From Rhizobiales bacterium Ga0077556 (GTDB lineage: Bacteria > Pseudomonadota > Alphaproteobacteria > Rhizobiales > Phreatobacteraceae), in NCBI GenBank assembly GCA_001464235.1, contig LNFH01000321.1, forward strand, positions 1 to 36,600: DNA of 36,600 nucleotides, written 5' to 3'. Below, piece by piece: positions 7,689 to 16,404 of this stretch. The notes below the pieces were generated by a model. The model was not told where the DNA came from. It searched no databases and saw only the letters and a program-made list of their open reading frames with translations. The position numbers and the translations under genes were made by a program. Positions within the stretch are counted from its first letter, which is position 1, and every line of letters starts with the position of its first letter.

Positions 7689-8600
7689 ATGACCGACATT
7701 CCCGCGCAGAAGCCGCCCGACCGGCACTACATCCTCGGCGGGACCCGCTTTCTCGCCCGCCCGCTGGAGCCGGGGCTGCATGTGGTGGCGACCCCGATCG
7801 GAAACCTGCGCGACATGACGGTGCGTGCGGTGGAGACGATGGCCGCGGCCTCGCTGGTCGCCTGCGAGGACAGCCGGGTCACCCGCCGGCTCGTCGACCA
7901 TTTCGGACTGACCGCGAAACTCGTCCCCTATCACGAGCACAATGCCGCGGAGATGCGCCCGAAGCTCCTCGACCGCCTCGCCGCCGGCGAATCGGTGGCA
8001 CTGGTCTCGGACGCGGGAACGCCGCTCGTCTCCGATCCCGGCTTCAAGCTGGTGGAGGCGGCGCGCGAGGCCGGCCACCGGGTCGTTCCCGTTCCCGGCC
8101 CCTCCGCCGTCATGGCGGCGCTGGTGGCGGCGGGCCTGCCGACCGACGCCTTCTTCTTCGCAGGCTTCCTGCCGCCGAAGACCACGGGACGGCGGACCCG
8201 GGCGCGGGCCATCGCCCAGGTGCCGGGCTCACTGGTCTTCTTCGAGACGGGGCCGCGGCTCGCCGCCTCCCTCGCCGATCTCGCGGCGGAGCTGGGTGAT
8301 CGCGAGGCGGCGGTGTGCCGCGAGCTCACCAAGCTGCACGAGGAGGTGCGGCGCGGCACGCTCGCGACCCTCGCCGCCGCCTATGCCGGCGAGGCAGAGC
8401 CGAAGGGCGAGATCGTCGTCGTCGTCGGCCCGCCGGGCGAGGCGCCGGCGCCGGCGGAGACGGATATCGAGGCCATGCTGCGCACGGCGCTGGCCGAGAA
8501 GTCGGTGAAGGACGCCGCGGCGGCGGTGGCATCGGCCACCGGCCTTCCCCGGCGCGACCTCTACCAGCGGGCGCTGCTGCTGGCGAAGGAGGAGGGGTGA
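7689..8600 (+). CDS. rsmI: 16S rRNA (cytidine(1402)-2'-O)-methyltransferase RsmI
   Basis: A 303-residue SAM-dependent enzyme of the tetrapyrrole-methylase fold that 2'-O-methylates C1402 in the decoding centre of 16S rRNA. Diagnostic motifs are LHVVATPIGNLRDMTVRAVE near residue 30, the ACEDSRVT loop, SDAGTPLVSDPG, VPVPGPSAV and the FAGFLPPK stretch. Length is typical (E. coli RsmI is 286). The ATG at 7689 has an AAAGAGA stretch upstream; the frame is open further 5' but without family-like sequence. Its stop overlaps the start of yraN, so the two are translationally coupled. It diverges from the LpoA-like gene. Confidence 0.96.
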   Translation: MTDIPAQKPPDRHYILGGTRFLARPLEPGLHVVATPIGNLRDMTVRAVETMAAASLVACEDSRVTRRLVDHFGLTAKLVPYHEHNAAEMRPKLLDRLAAGESVALVSDAGTPLVSDPGFKLVEAAREAGHRVVPVPGPSAVMAALVAAGLPTDAFFFAGFLPPKTTGRRTRARAIAQVPGSLVFFETGPRLAASLADLAAELGDREAAVCRELTKLHEEVRRGTLATLAAAYAGEAEPKGEIVVVVGPPGEAPAPAETDIEAMLRTALAEKSVKDAAAAVASATGLPRRDLYQRALLLAKEEG

Positions 8601-8974
8601 GGCGGGAGGCCGACCCGAAGCGTTCCGCCGCCTGGGGTCGCGGGCGCATCGCCGAGGCGGCCGCCCTCCTTCTGCTCCTCGCCAAGGGCTATCGCATCCT
8701 CGCCAGGCGCTGGCGCGGGCCCGGGGCGGAGATCGACATCGTGGCGCGGCGGGGCTCCACGGTGGTCTTCGTCGAGGTGAAGGCGCGCGGCTCGATCGAC
8801 CTCGCCGTCGAGGCCCTGTCGGCGGCGCAGCGGCGGCGCATCACCCGCGCGGCCGAGATATTCCTCGCGCGGCATCCCCGCCATGCGGGCGGAGAGAGGC
8901 GCTACGACCTGATCCTGGTATCGCACGGCGGCTGGCCACGCCATATACAGGGGGCGTTCGACGCCGATGTCTGA
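8597..8974 (+). CDS. yraN: YraN family (UPF0102) nuclease-fold protein
   Basis: A 125-residue protein of the UPF0102/YraN family, which has a restriction-endonuclease-like fold and no settled function. The motif GAEIDIVARRGSTVVFVEVKAR carries the acidic and E-x-K residues of the PD-(D/E)XK fold. The GTG at 8597 overlaps the rsmI TGA by three bases, with GGAGG inside the rsmI end acting as ribosome binding site. This start gives the usual family length; no ATG lies in frame near it. It is in the conserved rsmI-yraN-gshB order, 12 bases ahead of gshB, probably one transcript. Confidence 0.92.
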   Translation: MRREADPKRSAAWGRGRIAEAAALLLLLAKGYRILARRWRGPGAEIDIVARRGSTVVFVEVKARGSIDLAVEALSAAQRRRITRAAEIFLARHPRHAGGERRYDLILVSHGGWPRHIQGAFDADV

Positions 8975-8986
8975 AAGGAATGCCCC

Positions 8987-9925
8987 ATGAGCCTCAAGGT
9001 CGCCGTCCAGACCGACCCGATGGAATCCATCAAGATCCGGGGCGATTCCGGCTTTGCCCTGATGCTGGAGGCGCAGCAGCGCGGACACGAGGTCTTCTAC
9101 TACCACCCCGACAGCCTGGCGATGCGCGACGGGGTGCCCTCCGCCCTGGCCTATCCGCTGCAGGTGCGCGACGTAGAGGGCGACCACTTCACGCTCGGCG
9201 AGGGCGCGCGGGTCGGGCTCGACACCTTCGACGTGATCCTCATGCGGCAGGATCCGCCCTTCGACCTGCACTACATCACCGCGACGCATTTCCTCGAGCG
9301 CGTCCATCCGAAGACGCTGGTGGTGAACGACCCGACCAGCGTGCGCAACGCGCCGGAGAAGATCTTCGTCACCCGGTTCCCGCAGCTCATGCCGAAGACG
9401 CTGGTGACGCGCGACTTCGACGAGATCCGCGCCTTCCGGAAGGAGATGGGCGACATCGTCATGAAGCCGCTCTACGGCCACGGCGGCGCCGGCGTGTTCC
9501 GCATCCGCGAGGGGGACGAGAATTTCGGCTCCTTCCTCGACACCTTCGCCGCGCTGACGCGCGAGCCCTGGGTGATCCAGCACTATCTCCCCGCCGTGCG
9601 GGACGGCGACAAGCGCATCATCCTGGTCGACGGCGTCTTCGCCGGTGCCGTGAACCGCGTTCCGGCGGCCGACGACCTGCGCTCCAACATGGTGCGCGGC
9701 GGGGCGGCGGAGACGACGCAGCTCAGCGCGCGCGAGCGCGAGATCTGCGAGACCATCGGGCCGGATCTGAAGGCGCAGGGCATCATCCTCGCAGGCATCG
9801 ACGTGATCGGCGGCAACCTCACCGAGATCAACGTGACCGCACCGACCGGCATCCGCGCCATTCGCCGGCTCGGCGGGCCGGACATCGCCGCGACCGTCTG
9901 GGAGGCGATCGAGCGGCGCCGCTGA
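8987..9925 (+). CDS. gshB: Glutathione synthetase
   Basis: A 312-residue ATP-grasp enzyme that joins gamma-glutamylcysteine to glycine to make glutathione in the cytosol. The family start ([21 protein letters not shown]) is visible, then [19 protein letters not shown], the ATP-binding loop [16 protein letters not shown], the substrate/ATP loop DKRIILVDG, and the closing [12 protein letters not shown]. Length matches E. coli GshB (316). The ATG at 8987 is preceded by AAAGGA. It is the last gene of the rsmI-yraN-gshB group; a hairpin follows at about 9952-9988. Confidence 0.97.
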   Translation: MSLKVAVQTDPMESIKIRGDSGFALMLEAQQRGHEVFYYHPDSLAMRDGVPSALAYPLQVRDVEGDHFTLGEGARVGLDTFDVILMRQDPPFDLHYITATHFLERVHPKTLVVNDPTSVRNAPEKIFVTRFPQLMPKTLVTRDFDEIRAFRKEMGDIVMKPLYGHGGAGVFRIREGDENFGSFLDTFAALTREPWVIQHYLPAVRDGDKRIILVDGVFAGAVNRVPAADDLRSNMVRGGAAETTQLSAREREICETIGPDLKAQGIILAGIDVIGGNLTEINVTAPTGIRAIRRLGGPDIAATVWEAIERRR

Positions 9926-9951
9926 GGGCGGCGGATCGACCCATGCAGCCA

Positions 9952-9988
9952 ATTGCCACAACGACCCCGGACGGATCCGTGTGGCAGT
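9952..9988 (+). promoter_or_regulatory. Long hairpin between gshB and the pha operon
   Basis: ATTGCCACA (9952-9960) pairs with TGTGGCAGT (9980-9988): nine base pairs including one G-U wobble, enclosing a 19-base loop that itself contains GGATCC. It lies 27 bases after the gshB stop and about 155 bases before phaAB. It may be a gshB terminator (although no U-run follows), an operator, or part of a structured pha leader. The pairing is directly seen; the role is open. Confidence 0.4.
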
Positions 9989-10142
9989 CAGGGCCGTCGC
10001 GCGCCGCGGGGGCAGGCGCTCGAACGTCCGCATCGCCGACGGTGTCAGGCGACGTCGCGGAACGGGAAAGAGAGGGAGCTGCGGGCCGGATGGGGGCTGA
10101 CAAGATCGAAATCGGGGCCGTCGCTCCTGGGGAGCACGCCCG

Positions 10143-13004
10143 ATGAACCTCATCCTCGTGCCGCTCATCCCCCTTCTCGGGGCACTGCTGCCGCCTCTCG
10201 TCGCCCGCTCGGGGCGTGACACCGCGATGGCCGGGACCCTCGCCGTCACGCTCACGAGCCTCGTCCTGCTGCTGGTGGAGGCGCCGGCCGTCTATCGCGG
10301 CGAGACGGTGCTGGCCGGCACCGCCTGGGTGCCCGAGATCGGGCTTTCGTTCCGCTTCTTCGCCGATGGGCTCGGCCTGTTCTTCGCCACGATGATCCTC
10401 GCCATCGGCGCGCTGATCATCGTCTATGCCCGCTACTACCTTAGCCGGCAGGACTCCATCGGCCGCTTCTACGCCTACCTGCTGCTCTTCCAGGGCGCGA
10501 TGGTCGGCATCGTCCTCTCCGACAACATCCTGCTGATGCTGATCTTCTGGGAGCTGACGAGCCTGTCGTCCTTCCTCCTGATCGGCTTCTGGAGCCATGC
10601 GGCGGCCGGCCGGCAGGGCGCCCGCATGGCGCTGGTGGTCACCGGCGGCGGCGGTCTCCTGCTCACCGCGGGCATGCTGGTGCTCGGCCATGTCGGCGGC
10701 TCCTACGAGCTCAGCGTGCTGCTGACGAAAGGTGAGGTGATCAAGGCCTCGCCGCTCTATCCCCTGATCCTCACGCTGGTGCTGGCCGGCGCCTTCACCA
10801 AGTCGGCGCAGTTCCCCTTCCATTTCTGGCTGCCGCACGCCATGGCCGCGCCGACGCCGGTCTCGGCCTATCTGCACTCGGCGACCATGGTGAAGGCCGG
10901 CGTCTTCCTGCTGGCCCGGCTCTGGCCGGTGCTCGCCGGCACGGAGCTGTGGGTGGCCATCGTCGCGCCCGTCGGCCTCGTCACCATGCTGGTGGGCGCC
11001 TGGATCGCCCTGTTCAAGGACGACCTGAAGGCGATCCTCGCCTATTCCACCGTCAGCCATCTCGGCCTGATGGTGATGCTGCTCGGCTTCGGCACGCCCT
11101 ATGCCGCGGTCGCCTGCGTGTTCCACATCCTCAATCACGCGACCTTCAAGGCCGCCCTGTTCATGGCCGCCGGCATCGTCGACCACGAGGCCGGCACGCG
11201 CGACATCCGCCGGCTCGGCGGCCTCGCGAAACTGATGCCGGTGACGGCGGTGCTGGCCGGCATCGCCTCCGCCTCGATGGCCGGCCTGCCGCCGCTCAAC
11301 GGCTTCCTGTCCAAGGAGATGATGCTGGAGGCGGCCGCGTCCGGTCCTCTCGGCGGCCTCGGCTGGCTCATTCCCGTCGGGGCGACGCTGGCGGCCCTCG
11401 TCTCGGTCGCCTATTCGGTGCGGCTCGCGGTCGGCACCTTCGCCGGCCCCGCGCGCCACGACTATCCGCACCATCCGCACGATCCCGGCGCCGGCATGTG
11501 GCTGCCGGTGGCGCTGCTCGTGGGGCTGGTCGTCGCCATCGGCCTCATGCCGGCGCTGATCGCCGGTCCGATCGTGGCGCGCACCGCCCAGGCGGTCATC
11601 GGCGGTGCGCCGCTGCCGTACTATTCACTGTCGCTCTGGCACGGGCTGACGCCGGCCCTGTTCATGAGCGTGGCGGCCGTGGCGGGCGGGCTCGTCGCCT
11701 TCCGCGGCCATGCGCTGCTGGCACGGTGGCGCGCCCCCTGGCCGCGGCCGGAGGCGAAGGCCCTGTTCGACACGGCCGTGGCGGCCACGGTCTTCGCGGC
11801 CCGCTGGTTCACCCGGCGCGCCAATGTCGAATCGCTGCCGCGCACCATCGCCATCGTCACGGTGTCGGTACTGATCGTCGCGCTTTGGGCCTTCGCGCGC
11901 GGCGAACACGGGGCCGGCGCACGCGCCATGATGCCGGTCCACCTCGTCGCGCTCGTCGCCTGGGCGGCGCTGATCGCGGCCTCGGCCGTGGTGGTGCTGA
12001 AGCACGGCAACCGGCTGCTGACGCTGATCCTCACCAGCGTGGTCGGCCTCATCGTCTCGCTCGCCTTCATCCAGTTCTCGGCGCCGGACCTGGCGCTGAC
12101 CCAGATCTCGGTGGAGGTGGTCTCGACCATCCTGCTCCTGCTCGCCCTCAACCTCCTGCCGAAGACGACGCCGCCGGAGATGGAGACCCGCCGCAAGGTG
12201 CGGGACGGCGCCATCGCCGTGGCCGCGGGGGTGGGCGTCGCGGCCCTGGCGCTCGCCATCCTGACGCGCGACTTCACCACCATTTCCGACTACCACATCG
12301 CCCAGTCCAAGCCCGGCGGCGGCGGCACCAACGTGGTCAACGTCATCCTCGTCGACTTCCGCGGCTTCGACACCTTCGGCGAGATCATCGTGCTCGGCAT
12401 CGCCGCGCTCGCCATCTTCGCGCTGCTCGACACCGCCCTGCGCGGGCCGGCGGCGCGCCGGCTCGACGCCATGCGGCAGGGCCTGGAATCGGCGGAGGCG
12501 CATCCGCTGATCCTGGTGGTGGCGACGCGCGCCCTGCTGCCGCTCGCCTTCACGGTGGGCGTGTTCATCTTCCTGCGCGGCCACAACCAGCCGGGCGGCG
12601 GCTTCATCGCCGGGCTCGTCGTCGCCATCGCCTACATCATGCAGTACATGGCGAGCGGTTATGCCTGGAGCCACCAGCGGGCGCGCTTCGACGCCCATAC
12701 GCTGGTGGGGGCGGGCGTGGTGATCGCCGGCCTGACGGGTCTCGGCTCGCTCCTCTTCGGCCGGCCCTTCCTCACCAGTTCCTTCGGCTATTTCCACATT
12801 CCGTTGATCGGCGAGGTGGAACTCGCCACCGCCATGGCCTTCGACACCGGCGTGTTCCTCGCCGTGGTGGGAACGGTGCTGCTGGCGCTCGCCCAGATCT
12901 CGCGCATCGAGGCGCGCGCCGAGCGCAGCCCCGTGCCGGAGGGCCCGGCGGACATCAGGCTCCCGCGGGAGCGGGACGCCGCGACCGCCAAGAGGGAGGA
13001 CTGA
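10143..13004 (+). CDS. phaAB: Pha/Mrp cation:proton antiporter, fused subunits A and B
   Basis: A 953-residue integral membrane protein, the largest subunit of a multisubunit monovalent cation/proton antiporter related to complex I. Residues about 1-770 are MrpA/PhaA with the NuoL-like proton-antiporter domain. They include FWELTSLSSFLLIGFW with its conserved Glu, FPFHFWLPHAMAAPTPVSAYLHSAT, Lys249 in MVKAGV, and an MnhA C-terminal domain with the FIQFSAPDLALTQISVEVV motif. Residues about 800-935 are MrpB, with GHNQPGGGFIAGL. The A-B fusion is typical of rhizobial PhaAB, where the complex exchanges K+ for protons in alkaline adaptation; Na+ is the ion in many Mrp systems, so specificity is open. 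GGGGAG precedes the ATG. First gene of the operon, four bases before phaC. Confidence 0.95.
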   Translation: MNLILVPLIPLLGALLPPLVARSGRDTAMAGTLAVTLTSLVLLLVEAPAVYRGETVLAGTAWVPEIGLSFRFFADGLGLFFATMILAIGALIIVYARYYLSRQDSIGRFYAYLLLFQGAMVGIVLSDNILLMLIFWELTSLSSFLLIGFWSHAAAGRQGARMALVVTGGGGLLLTAGMLVLGHVGGSYELSVLLTKGEVIKASPLYPLILTLVLAGAFTKSAQFPFHFWLPHAMAAPTPVSAYLHSATMVKAGVFLLARLWPVLAGTELWVAIVAPVGLVTMLVGAWIALFKDDLKAILAYSTVSHLGLMVMLLGFGTPYAAVACVFHILNHATFKAALFMAAGIVDHEAGTRDIRRLGGLAKLMPVTAVLAGIASASMAGLPPLNGFLSKEMMLEAAASGPLGGLGWLIPVGATLAALVSVAYSVRLAVGTFAGPARHDYPHHPHDPGAGMWLPVALLVGLVVAIGLMPALIAGPIVARTAQAVIGGAPLPYYSLSLWHGLTPALFMSVAAVAGGLVAFRGHALLARWRAPWPRPEAKALFDTAVAATVFAARWFTRRANVESLPRTIAIVTVSVLIVALWAFARGEHGAGARAMMPVHLVALVAWAALIAASAVVVLKHGNRLLTLILTSVVGLIVSLAFIQFSAPDLALTQISVEVVSTILLLLALNLLPKTTPPEMETRRKVRDGAIAVAAGVGVAALALAILTRDFTTISDYHIAQSKPGGGGTNVVNVILVDFRGFDTFGEIIVLGIAALAIFALLDTALRGPAARRLDAMRQGLESAEAHPLILVVATRALLPLAFTVGVFIFLRGHNQPGGGFIAGLVVAIAYIMQYMASGYAWSHQRARFDAHTLVGAGVVIAGLTGLGSLLFGRPFLTSSFGYFHIPLIGEVELATAMAFDTGVFLAVVGTVLLALAQISRIEARAERSPVPEGPADIRLPRERDAATAKRED

Positions 13005-13007
13005 TCC

Positions 13008-13388
13008 ATGGAGGTGCTCGTCGCATCCGGCATCGGCCTCCTGACGGCCGTCGGCGTCTATCTCGTGCTCCGGCGCCAGACCTTTCCGGTGGTGATCGGC
13101 ACGGTGTTCCTCTCCTACGCCGTGAACCTGTTCCTCTTCGCCACCGGCCGCCTGACGGTCAATCGCCCGCCGATCTATGCGAGCGGGGCCAGCGGCTATG
13201 CCGATCCACTGCCGCAGGCGCTGGTGCTCACCGCCATCGTCATCTCCTTCGGCATGACGGCGCTGGTCGTCGTGCTGGCGCTGCGCGGATTCCTCGAGAC
13301 GGGCTCCGACTCGGTCGAGGGCGATCCGGCCGGCCCCGCCGATGGCGGCGACGATGCGACCGTGACCACCGACCAGGCGCGGCCATGA
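13008..13388 (+). CDS. phaC: Pha/Mrp antiporter subunit C
   Basis: A 126-residue membrane protein homologous to NuoK of complex I. Three hydrophobic segments are visible, and the family motif ADPLPQALVLTAIVISF occurs at about residues 65-81. The last 30 residues form an acidic, Gly/Ala-rich cytoplasmic tail that is not conserved in the family. AGGGAGGA at the end of phaAB serves as ribosome binding site for the ATG at 13008. Its stop overlaps the phaD start (ATGA), so translation is coupled. Confidence 0.94.
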   Translation: MEVLVASGIGLLTAVGVYLVLRRQTFPVVIGTVFLSYAVNLFLFATGRLTVNRPPIYASGASGYADPLPQALVLTAIVISFGMTALVVVLALRGFLETGSDSVEGDPAGPADGGDDATVTTDQARP

Positions 13389-15166
13389 TGCAGGCAGCCA
13401 TGACCCACTGGATCGTCGTTCCCCTGGTGCTGCCGGCCGTGGTGGCGCCGCTCCTGATCCTCGCCAGCCGCCACAATCTCGCGGCCCAGCGCGTCGTCTC
13501 CATCGCCGCGGCGACCGCCCTGCTGGCGGTGGCCATCGGCCTCTACGCGCTGGCGCAGGACGGGGTCGTGCGCCCCTATCTCGTCGGCGCCTGGCCGGCG
13601 CCCTACGGCATCGTGCTGATTCTGGACCGGCTCTCGGCGACGATGGTGCTTCTCTTCGCCGTGCTGTCGCTCGCCATCGTCGTCTACGCCACCGCGGGAT
13701 GGGACCTGCGCGGCCGGCATTTCCATCCGCTGTTCCAGTTCCAGGTGCTCGGCGTCAACGGCGCCTTCCTGACCGGCGACGTGTTCAACCTCTTCGTCTT
13801 CTTCGAGGTGATGCTGATCGCCTCCTACGGGCTGATGCTGCACGGCGGCGGCGCGCGTCGCCTGAGGGCCGGCTTCCGCTATGTGACGGTGAACCTGATC
13901 GGCTCGACGCTCTTCCTCTTCGCCGTGGGCACCATCTACGCCGTCACCGGCACGCTCAACATGGCGGATCTCGCCCGCAAGGTGGCGACGGTGGCGGCAG
14001 GGGACACGGCGCTGCTCGGCGTCGGCGCCGTGATGCTGTTCCTCGTCTTCGCGCTGAAGGCGTCGGTCGCCCCGCTCCACGGCTGGCTTCCCACCGCCTA
14101 TGCGGCGGCACCGGGACTTTCGGCGGCGCTGTTCATGATCATGACCAAGGTCGGCGCCTACACCATCCTGCGCGTCTACACGCTGATCTTCGGTGCCGAT
14201 GCGGGGGCGCTCGCGGGCATCGTCACGCCCTGGATGCTGCCCGCGGCGCTGGCCACCCTCGCGGTCGGGGCCATCGGCATGCTGGCGGCGCGCAGCCTCC
14301 TCGGCCTCGCCTGTTTCGCGGTGGTCTGGTCCATGGGCTCGCTGCTCGTCGCCTTCGGCCTGTTCGACGCCGGAGGCATCGGCTCGGGCCTCTACTACGT
14401 GCTGCATTCCACTCTGGCGGGAGCCGCCCTGTTCCTCCTCGTCGACATCCTGGTTCCGCAGCGCGGCCGGGCGGAGGACCGGCTGGTGCCGGCGCCGCTC
14501 CCCCATCCCGCCCTCCTCGGCGGCCTGTTCTTCGCCGCGGCCATCGCGATCGCCGGGCTGCCGCCGCTGTCGGGCTTCCTCGGCAAGCTGATGATCATGG
14601 AGGCGAGCCGGGGCAGCGACGCCGCGGTCTGGATCTGGGGCACGATCCTGGCGACGAGCCTCGTCGCGATCCTCGCCTTCGCCCGCGCCGGCAGCGCGGT
14701 GTTCTGGAAGCCGGCGAAGGGGGTGGACGCGCCGGCAGCCGAGGCGGTGGCTCATCCGGCATTGGGCCCGGATCCGGTCGCGGCGCACTCCGCGACGGGG
14801 CAAGGCGGGGCAGGTCCGACGCCGGCCGGCGGCGGACGGGGTCCTGCTCCCACCCACGCCCACGCGGCGGTGGGCGCCGCGGCGGTGGCCGGCATCCCGG
14901 CCTCGCCCGCAAGGCCGCCGGCCCATGGCGCAGGGCCTGCCGCCGGCTTCAAGGCCGCAGGCGCGCCGGCCGTCGCACCGCCACGGCTCCAGCCCGTGCC
15001 GGTCGCGGTCTTCGTCCTCGTCCTCGGCGCCACCGTGGCGCTGACCGCCTTCGCCGGGCCCGTGCGCCGCGAGATGGGCCTGACGGCGGCGCAGATCCTG
15101 GACACCAGCGCCTATGTGCGGGCCGTGCTCGGCCCCGAGGCTTCCGCCGCCGTGGGGAGGCCGTGA
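13385..15166 (+). CDS. phaD: Pha/Mrp antiporter subunit D with a long low-complexity insertion
   Basis: A 593-residue NuoN/NuoM-like membrane subunit thought to form a proton path in the antiporter. Core motifs are GVNGAFLTGDVFNLFVFFEVMLI, the Lys-bearing FALKASVAPLHGWLPTAYAAAP and FMIMTKVGAYTILR, and IAGLPPLSGFLGKL. Most MrpD proteins are near 500 residues. The extra length here is an insert at about residues 446-536 (14720-14990), rich in Ala, Pro and Gly with scattered His (ATGQGG, PTPAGGG, THAHA, PAHGAG). It lies between the membrane segment ending FWKPAKG and the last one, VAVFVLVLGATVALTAF. The start overlaps the phaC stop; an ATG at 13400 is an alternative. The stop TGA overlaps phaE. 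Confidence 0.93.
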   Translation: MMQAAMTHWIVVPLVLPAVVAPLLILASRHNLAAQRVVSIAAATALLAVAIGLYALAQDGVVRPYLVGAWPAPYGIVLILDRLSATMVLLFAVLSLAIVVYATAGWDLRGRHFHPLFQFQVLGVNGAFLTGDVFNLFVFFEVMLIASYGLMLHGGGARRLRAGFRYVTVNLIGSTLFLFAVGTIYAVTGTLNMADLARKVATVAAGDTALLGVGAVMLFLVFALKASVAPLHGWLPTAYAAAPGLSAALFMIMTKVGAYTILRVYTLIFGADAGALAGIVTPWMLPAALATLAVGAIGMLAARSLLGLACFAVVWSMGSLLVAFGLFDAGGIGSGLYYVLHSTLAGAALFLLVDILVPQRGRAEDRLVPAPLPHPALLGGLFFAAAIAIAGLPPLSGFLGKLMIMEASRGSDAAVWIWGTILATSLVAILAFARAGSAVFWKPAKGVDAPAAEAVAHPALGPDPVAAHSATGQGGAGPTPAGGGRGPAPTHAHAAVGAAAVAGIPASPARPPAHGAGPAAGFKAAGAPAVAPPRLQPVPVAVFVLVLGATVALTAFAGPVRREMGLTAAQILDTSAYVRAVLGPEASAAVGRP

Positions 15167-15657
15167 TGGGCATGCGCCTTCTGCCGCAACCGGTCCTCAC
15201 CCTCGTCATCGCCGCCGTCTGGATGGCCCTCGCCAACAGCGTGTCGCTCGGCAACGCGGTCCTCGGCCTCGCACTCGGCCTCGCGGTCCCGCTGCTGACC
15301 CAGGCCTACTGGCCGGACCGGCCGCGCTTCCGCAACCCCTGGCGGATCGCAGATTTCGCCCTGGTGGTGCTCTGGGACATCATCGTCTCGAACATCCAGG
15401 TGGCCCGTCTCATCCTGTTCCGCCGGGGCGACAGCCTGCGCTCGCAGTTCGTCCGCGTGCCGCTCGACCTGACCAACGCGGAGGCCATCACCATCCTCGC
15501 CGGCACCATCACGATGACGCCGGGGACCGTGAGCGCCGACCTCTCCGCCGACGGCACGGCGATCCTCGTCCACTGCCTAGAGACCGACGACCCCGAAGCC
15601 ACCGTCACCGCCATCAAGCAGCGCTATGAAAGGCGCCTCATGGAGATCTTCGCATGA
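15166..15657 (+). CDS. phaE: Pha/Mrp antiporter subunit E
   Basis: A 163-residue subunit of the antiporter. The N-terminal half has two or three membrane segments (VLTLVIAAVWMALANSV and following), then the family stretch ADFALVVLWDIIVSNIQVARLIL. The C-terminal half is soluble and contains AITILAGTITMTPGTVSADL, the MnhE signature. The ATG at 15166 shares its A with the phaD TGA (TGATG), and its own stop overlaps phaF (ATGA), so it is translationally coupled on both sides. Confidence 0.95.
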   Translation: MGMRLLPQPVLTLVIAAVWMALANSVSLGNAVLGLALGLAVPLLTQAYWPDRPRFRNPWRIADFALVVLWDIIVSNIQVARLILFRRGDSLRSQFVRVPLDLTNAEAITILAGTITMTPGTVSADLSADGTAILVHCLETDDPEATVTAIKQRYERRLMEIFA

Positions 15658-15923
15658 TCGCGACGGCCTGTCTGATCGCCCTGGCGGCGATATCCCTCGC
15701 CCTCCTCCTCAACCTCTACCGTCTGGCGGTGGGGCCCCACGCGCTCGACCGGGTGCTGGCGCTCGATACCATGGTCATCAACGCCATCGGCCTCATCGTC
15801 GTCCTCGGCATCTGGTTCGGCGTCACCATCTTCTTCGAGGCCGCCCTGCTCTTCGCCATGGTCGGCTTCCTGTCGACGGTAGCCTTCTGCAAATATCTCC
15901 TGCGCGGCAACGTGATCGAGTGA
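15654..15923 (+). CDS. phaF: Pha/Mrp antiporter subunit F
   Basis: An 89-residue, three-span membrane subunit. The family motif NLYRLAVGPHALDRVLALDTMVINAIGL (residues about 20-47) is present, followed by VTIFFEAALLFAMVGFLSTVAF. The start overlaps the phaE stop by four bases. Seven bases separate it from phaG. Confidence 0.95.
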   Translation: MIATACLIALAAISLALLLNLYRLAVGPHALDRVLALDTMVINAIGLIVVLGIWFGVTIFFEAALLFAMVGFLSTVAFCKYLLRGNVIE

Positions 15924-15930
15924 GGCGGAC

Positions 15931-16317
15931 ATGACAGCCTGGATCGTCGACGTCGGCGTCACCGTGCTCCTGCTGACGGGCAGCTTCTTCCTGCTCGTGG
16001 GCTCGTTCGGCCTCGCCAAGCTGCCCGACATGATGCGGCGGCTGCACGCGCCCACCAAGGCGACGACACTCGGCATCGGCGCGCTTCTCATCGCCTCGAT
16101 GGCCTATTTCACCTTCTCGCTCGGCATTCCCTCCTTCCACGAACTGCTCATCACGGTCTTCCTGTTCATCACCGCGCCGGTCACCGCCCACATGATCGCC
16201 AAGGCCCATCTCCTGCGCGACCCGGAGCTGCGGCCGCGCCTCCCCGACGTCCAGGCGAACGGCGGATGGGCGACGCTCGGACGGTCCCCGCAAGACACCC
16301 AGCGCGGCGGCCCGTGA
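15931..16317 (+). CDS. phaG: Pha/Mrp antiporter subunit G
   Basis: A 128-residue, three-span subunit and the last gene of the operon. The signature LVGSFGLAKLPDMMRRLHAPTKATTLGIG is at about residues 26-54, followed by a segment that includes ELLITVFLFITAPVTAHMIAKA. The ATG at 15931 has a weak GAGG ribosome binding site after the phaF stop. The soluble C-terminal tail is not conserved. With phaAB-C-D-E-F it completes the full seven-subunit complement in six genes. A small hairpin follows at once. Confidence 0.94.
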   Translation: MTAWIVDVGVTVLLLTGSFFLLVGSFGLAKLPDMMRRLHAPTKATTLGIGALLIASMAYFTFSLGIPSFHELLITVFLFITAPVTAHMIAKAHLLRDPELRPRLPDVQANGGWATLGRSPQDTQRGGP

Positions 16318-16331
16318 GCATCCGGGATGCT
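16317..16331 (+). terminator. Short hairpin at the end of the pha operon
   Basis: AGCATC-cgg-GATGCT forms six perfect base pairs starting at the last base of the phaG stop. It is short and has no U-tract, so termination activity is uncertain. It marks the boundary before the comM promoter. Confidence 0.3.
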
Positions 16332-16375
16332 TGCCGGGTCGCTGCGGGAGCCGGCGCACCGGACTGCTGACCACA

Positions 16376-16404
16376 TTGACTTCTGGCGAACAAAAAGGAA
16401 ACAT
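16376..16404 (+). promoter_or_regulatory. Putative comM promoter
   Basis: TTGACT at 16376-16381 is a near-consensus -35. After a 17-base spacer comes AAACAT at 16399-16404, a weak -10. The predicted start of transcription, near 16411, falls on the LexA box. A second LexA-like site (GAAC-N7-AAAC) overlaps the spacer and -10. Confidence 0.5.

Noticed and set aside
9926-10142. Known cation riboswitch (nhaA-type or similar) ahead of pha
   Set aside because: There is a hairpin, but I could not match the conserved core of any riboswitch class that I know, so no such call is made.
10949-13384. Upstream part of a 1405-codon open frame that ends as PhaD
   Set aside because: Its first 812 codons lie out of frame within phaAB and phaC and give Arg/Gly-rich nonsense; only the part from 13385 has PhaD motifs.
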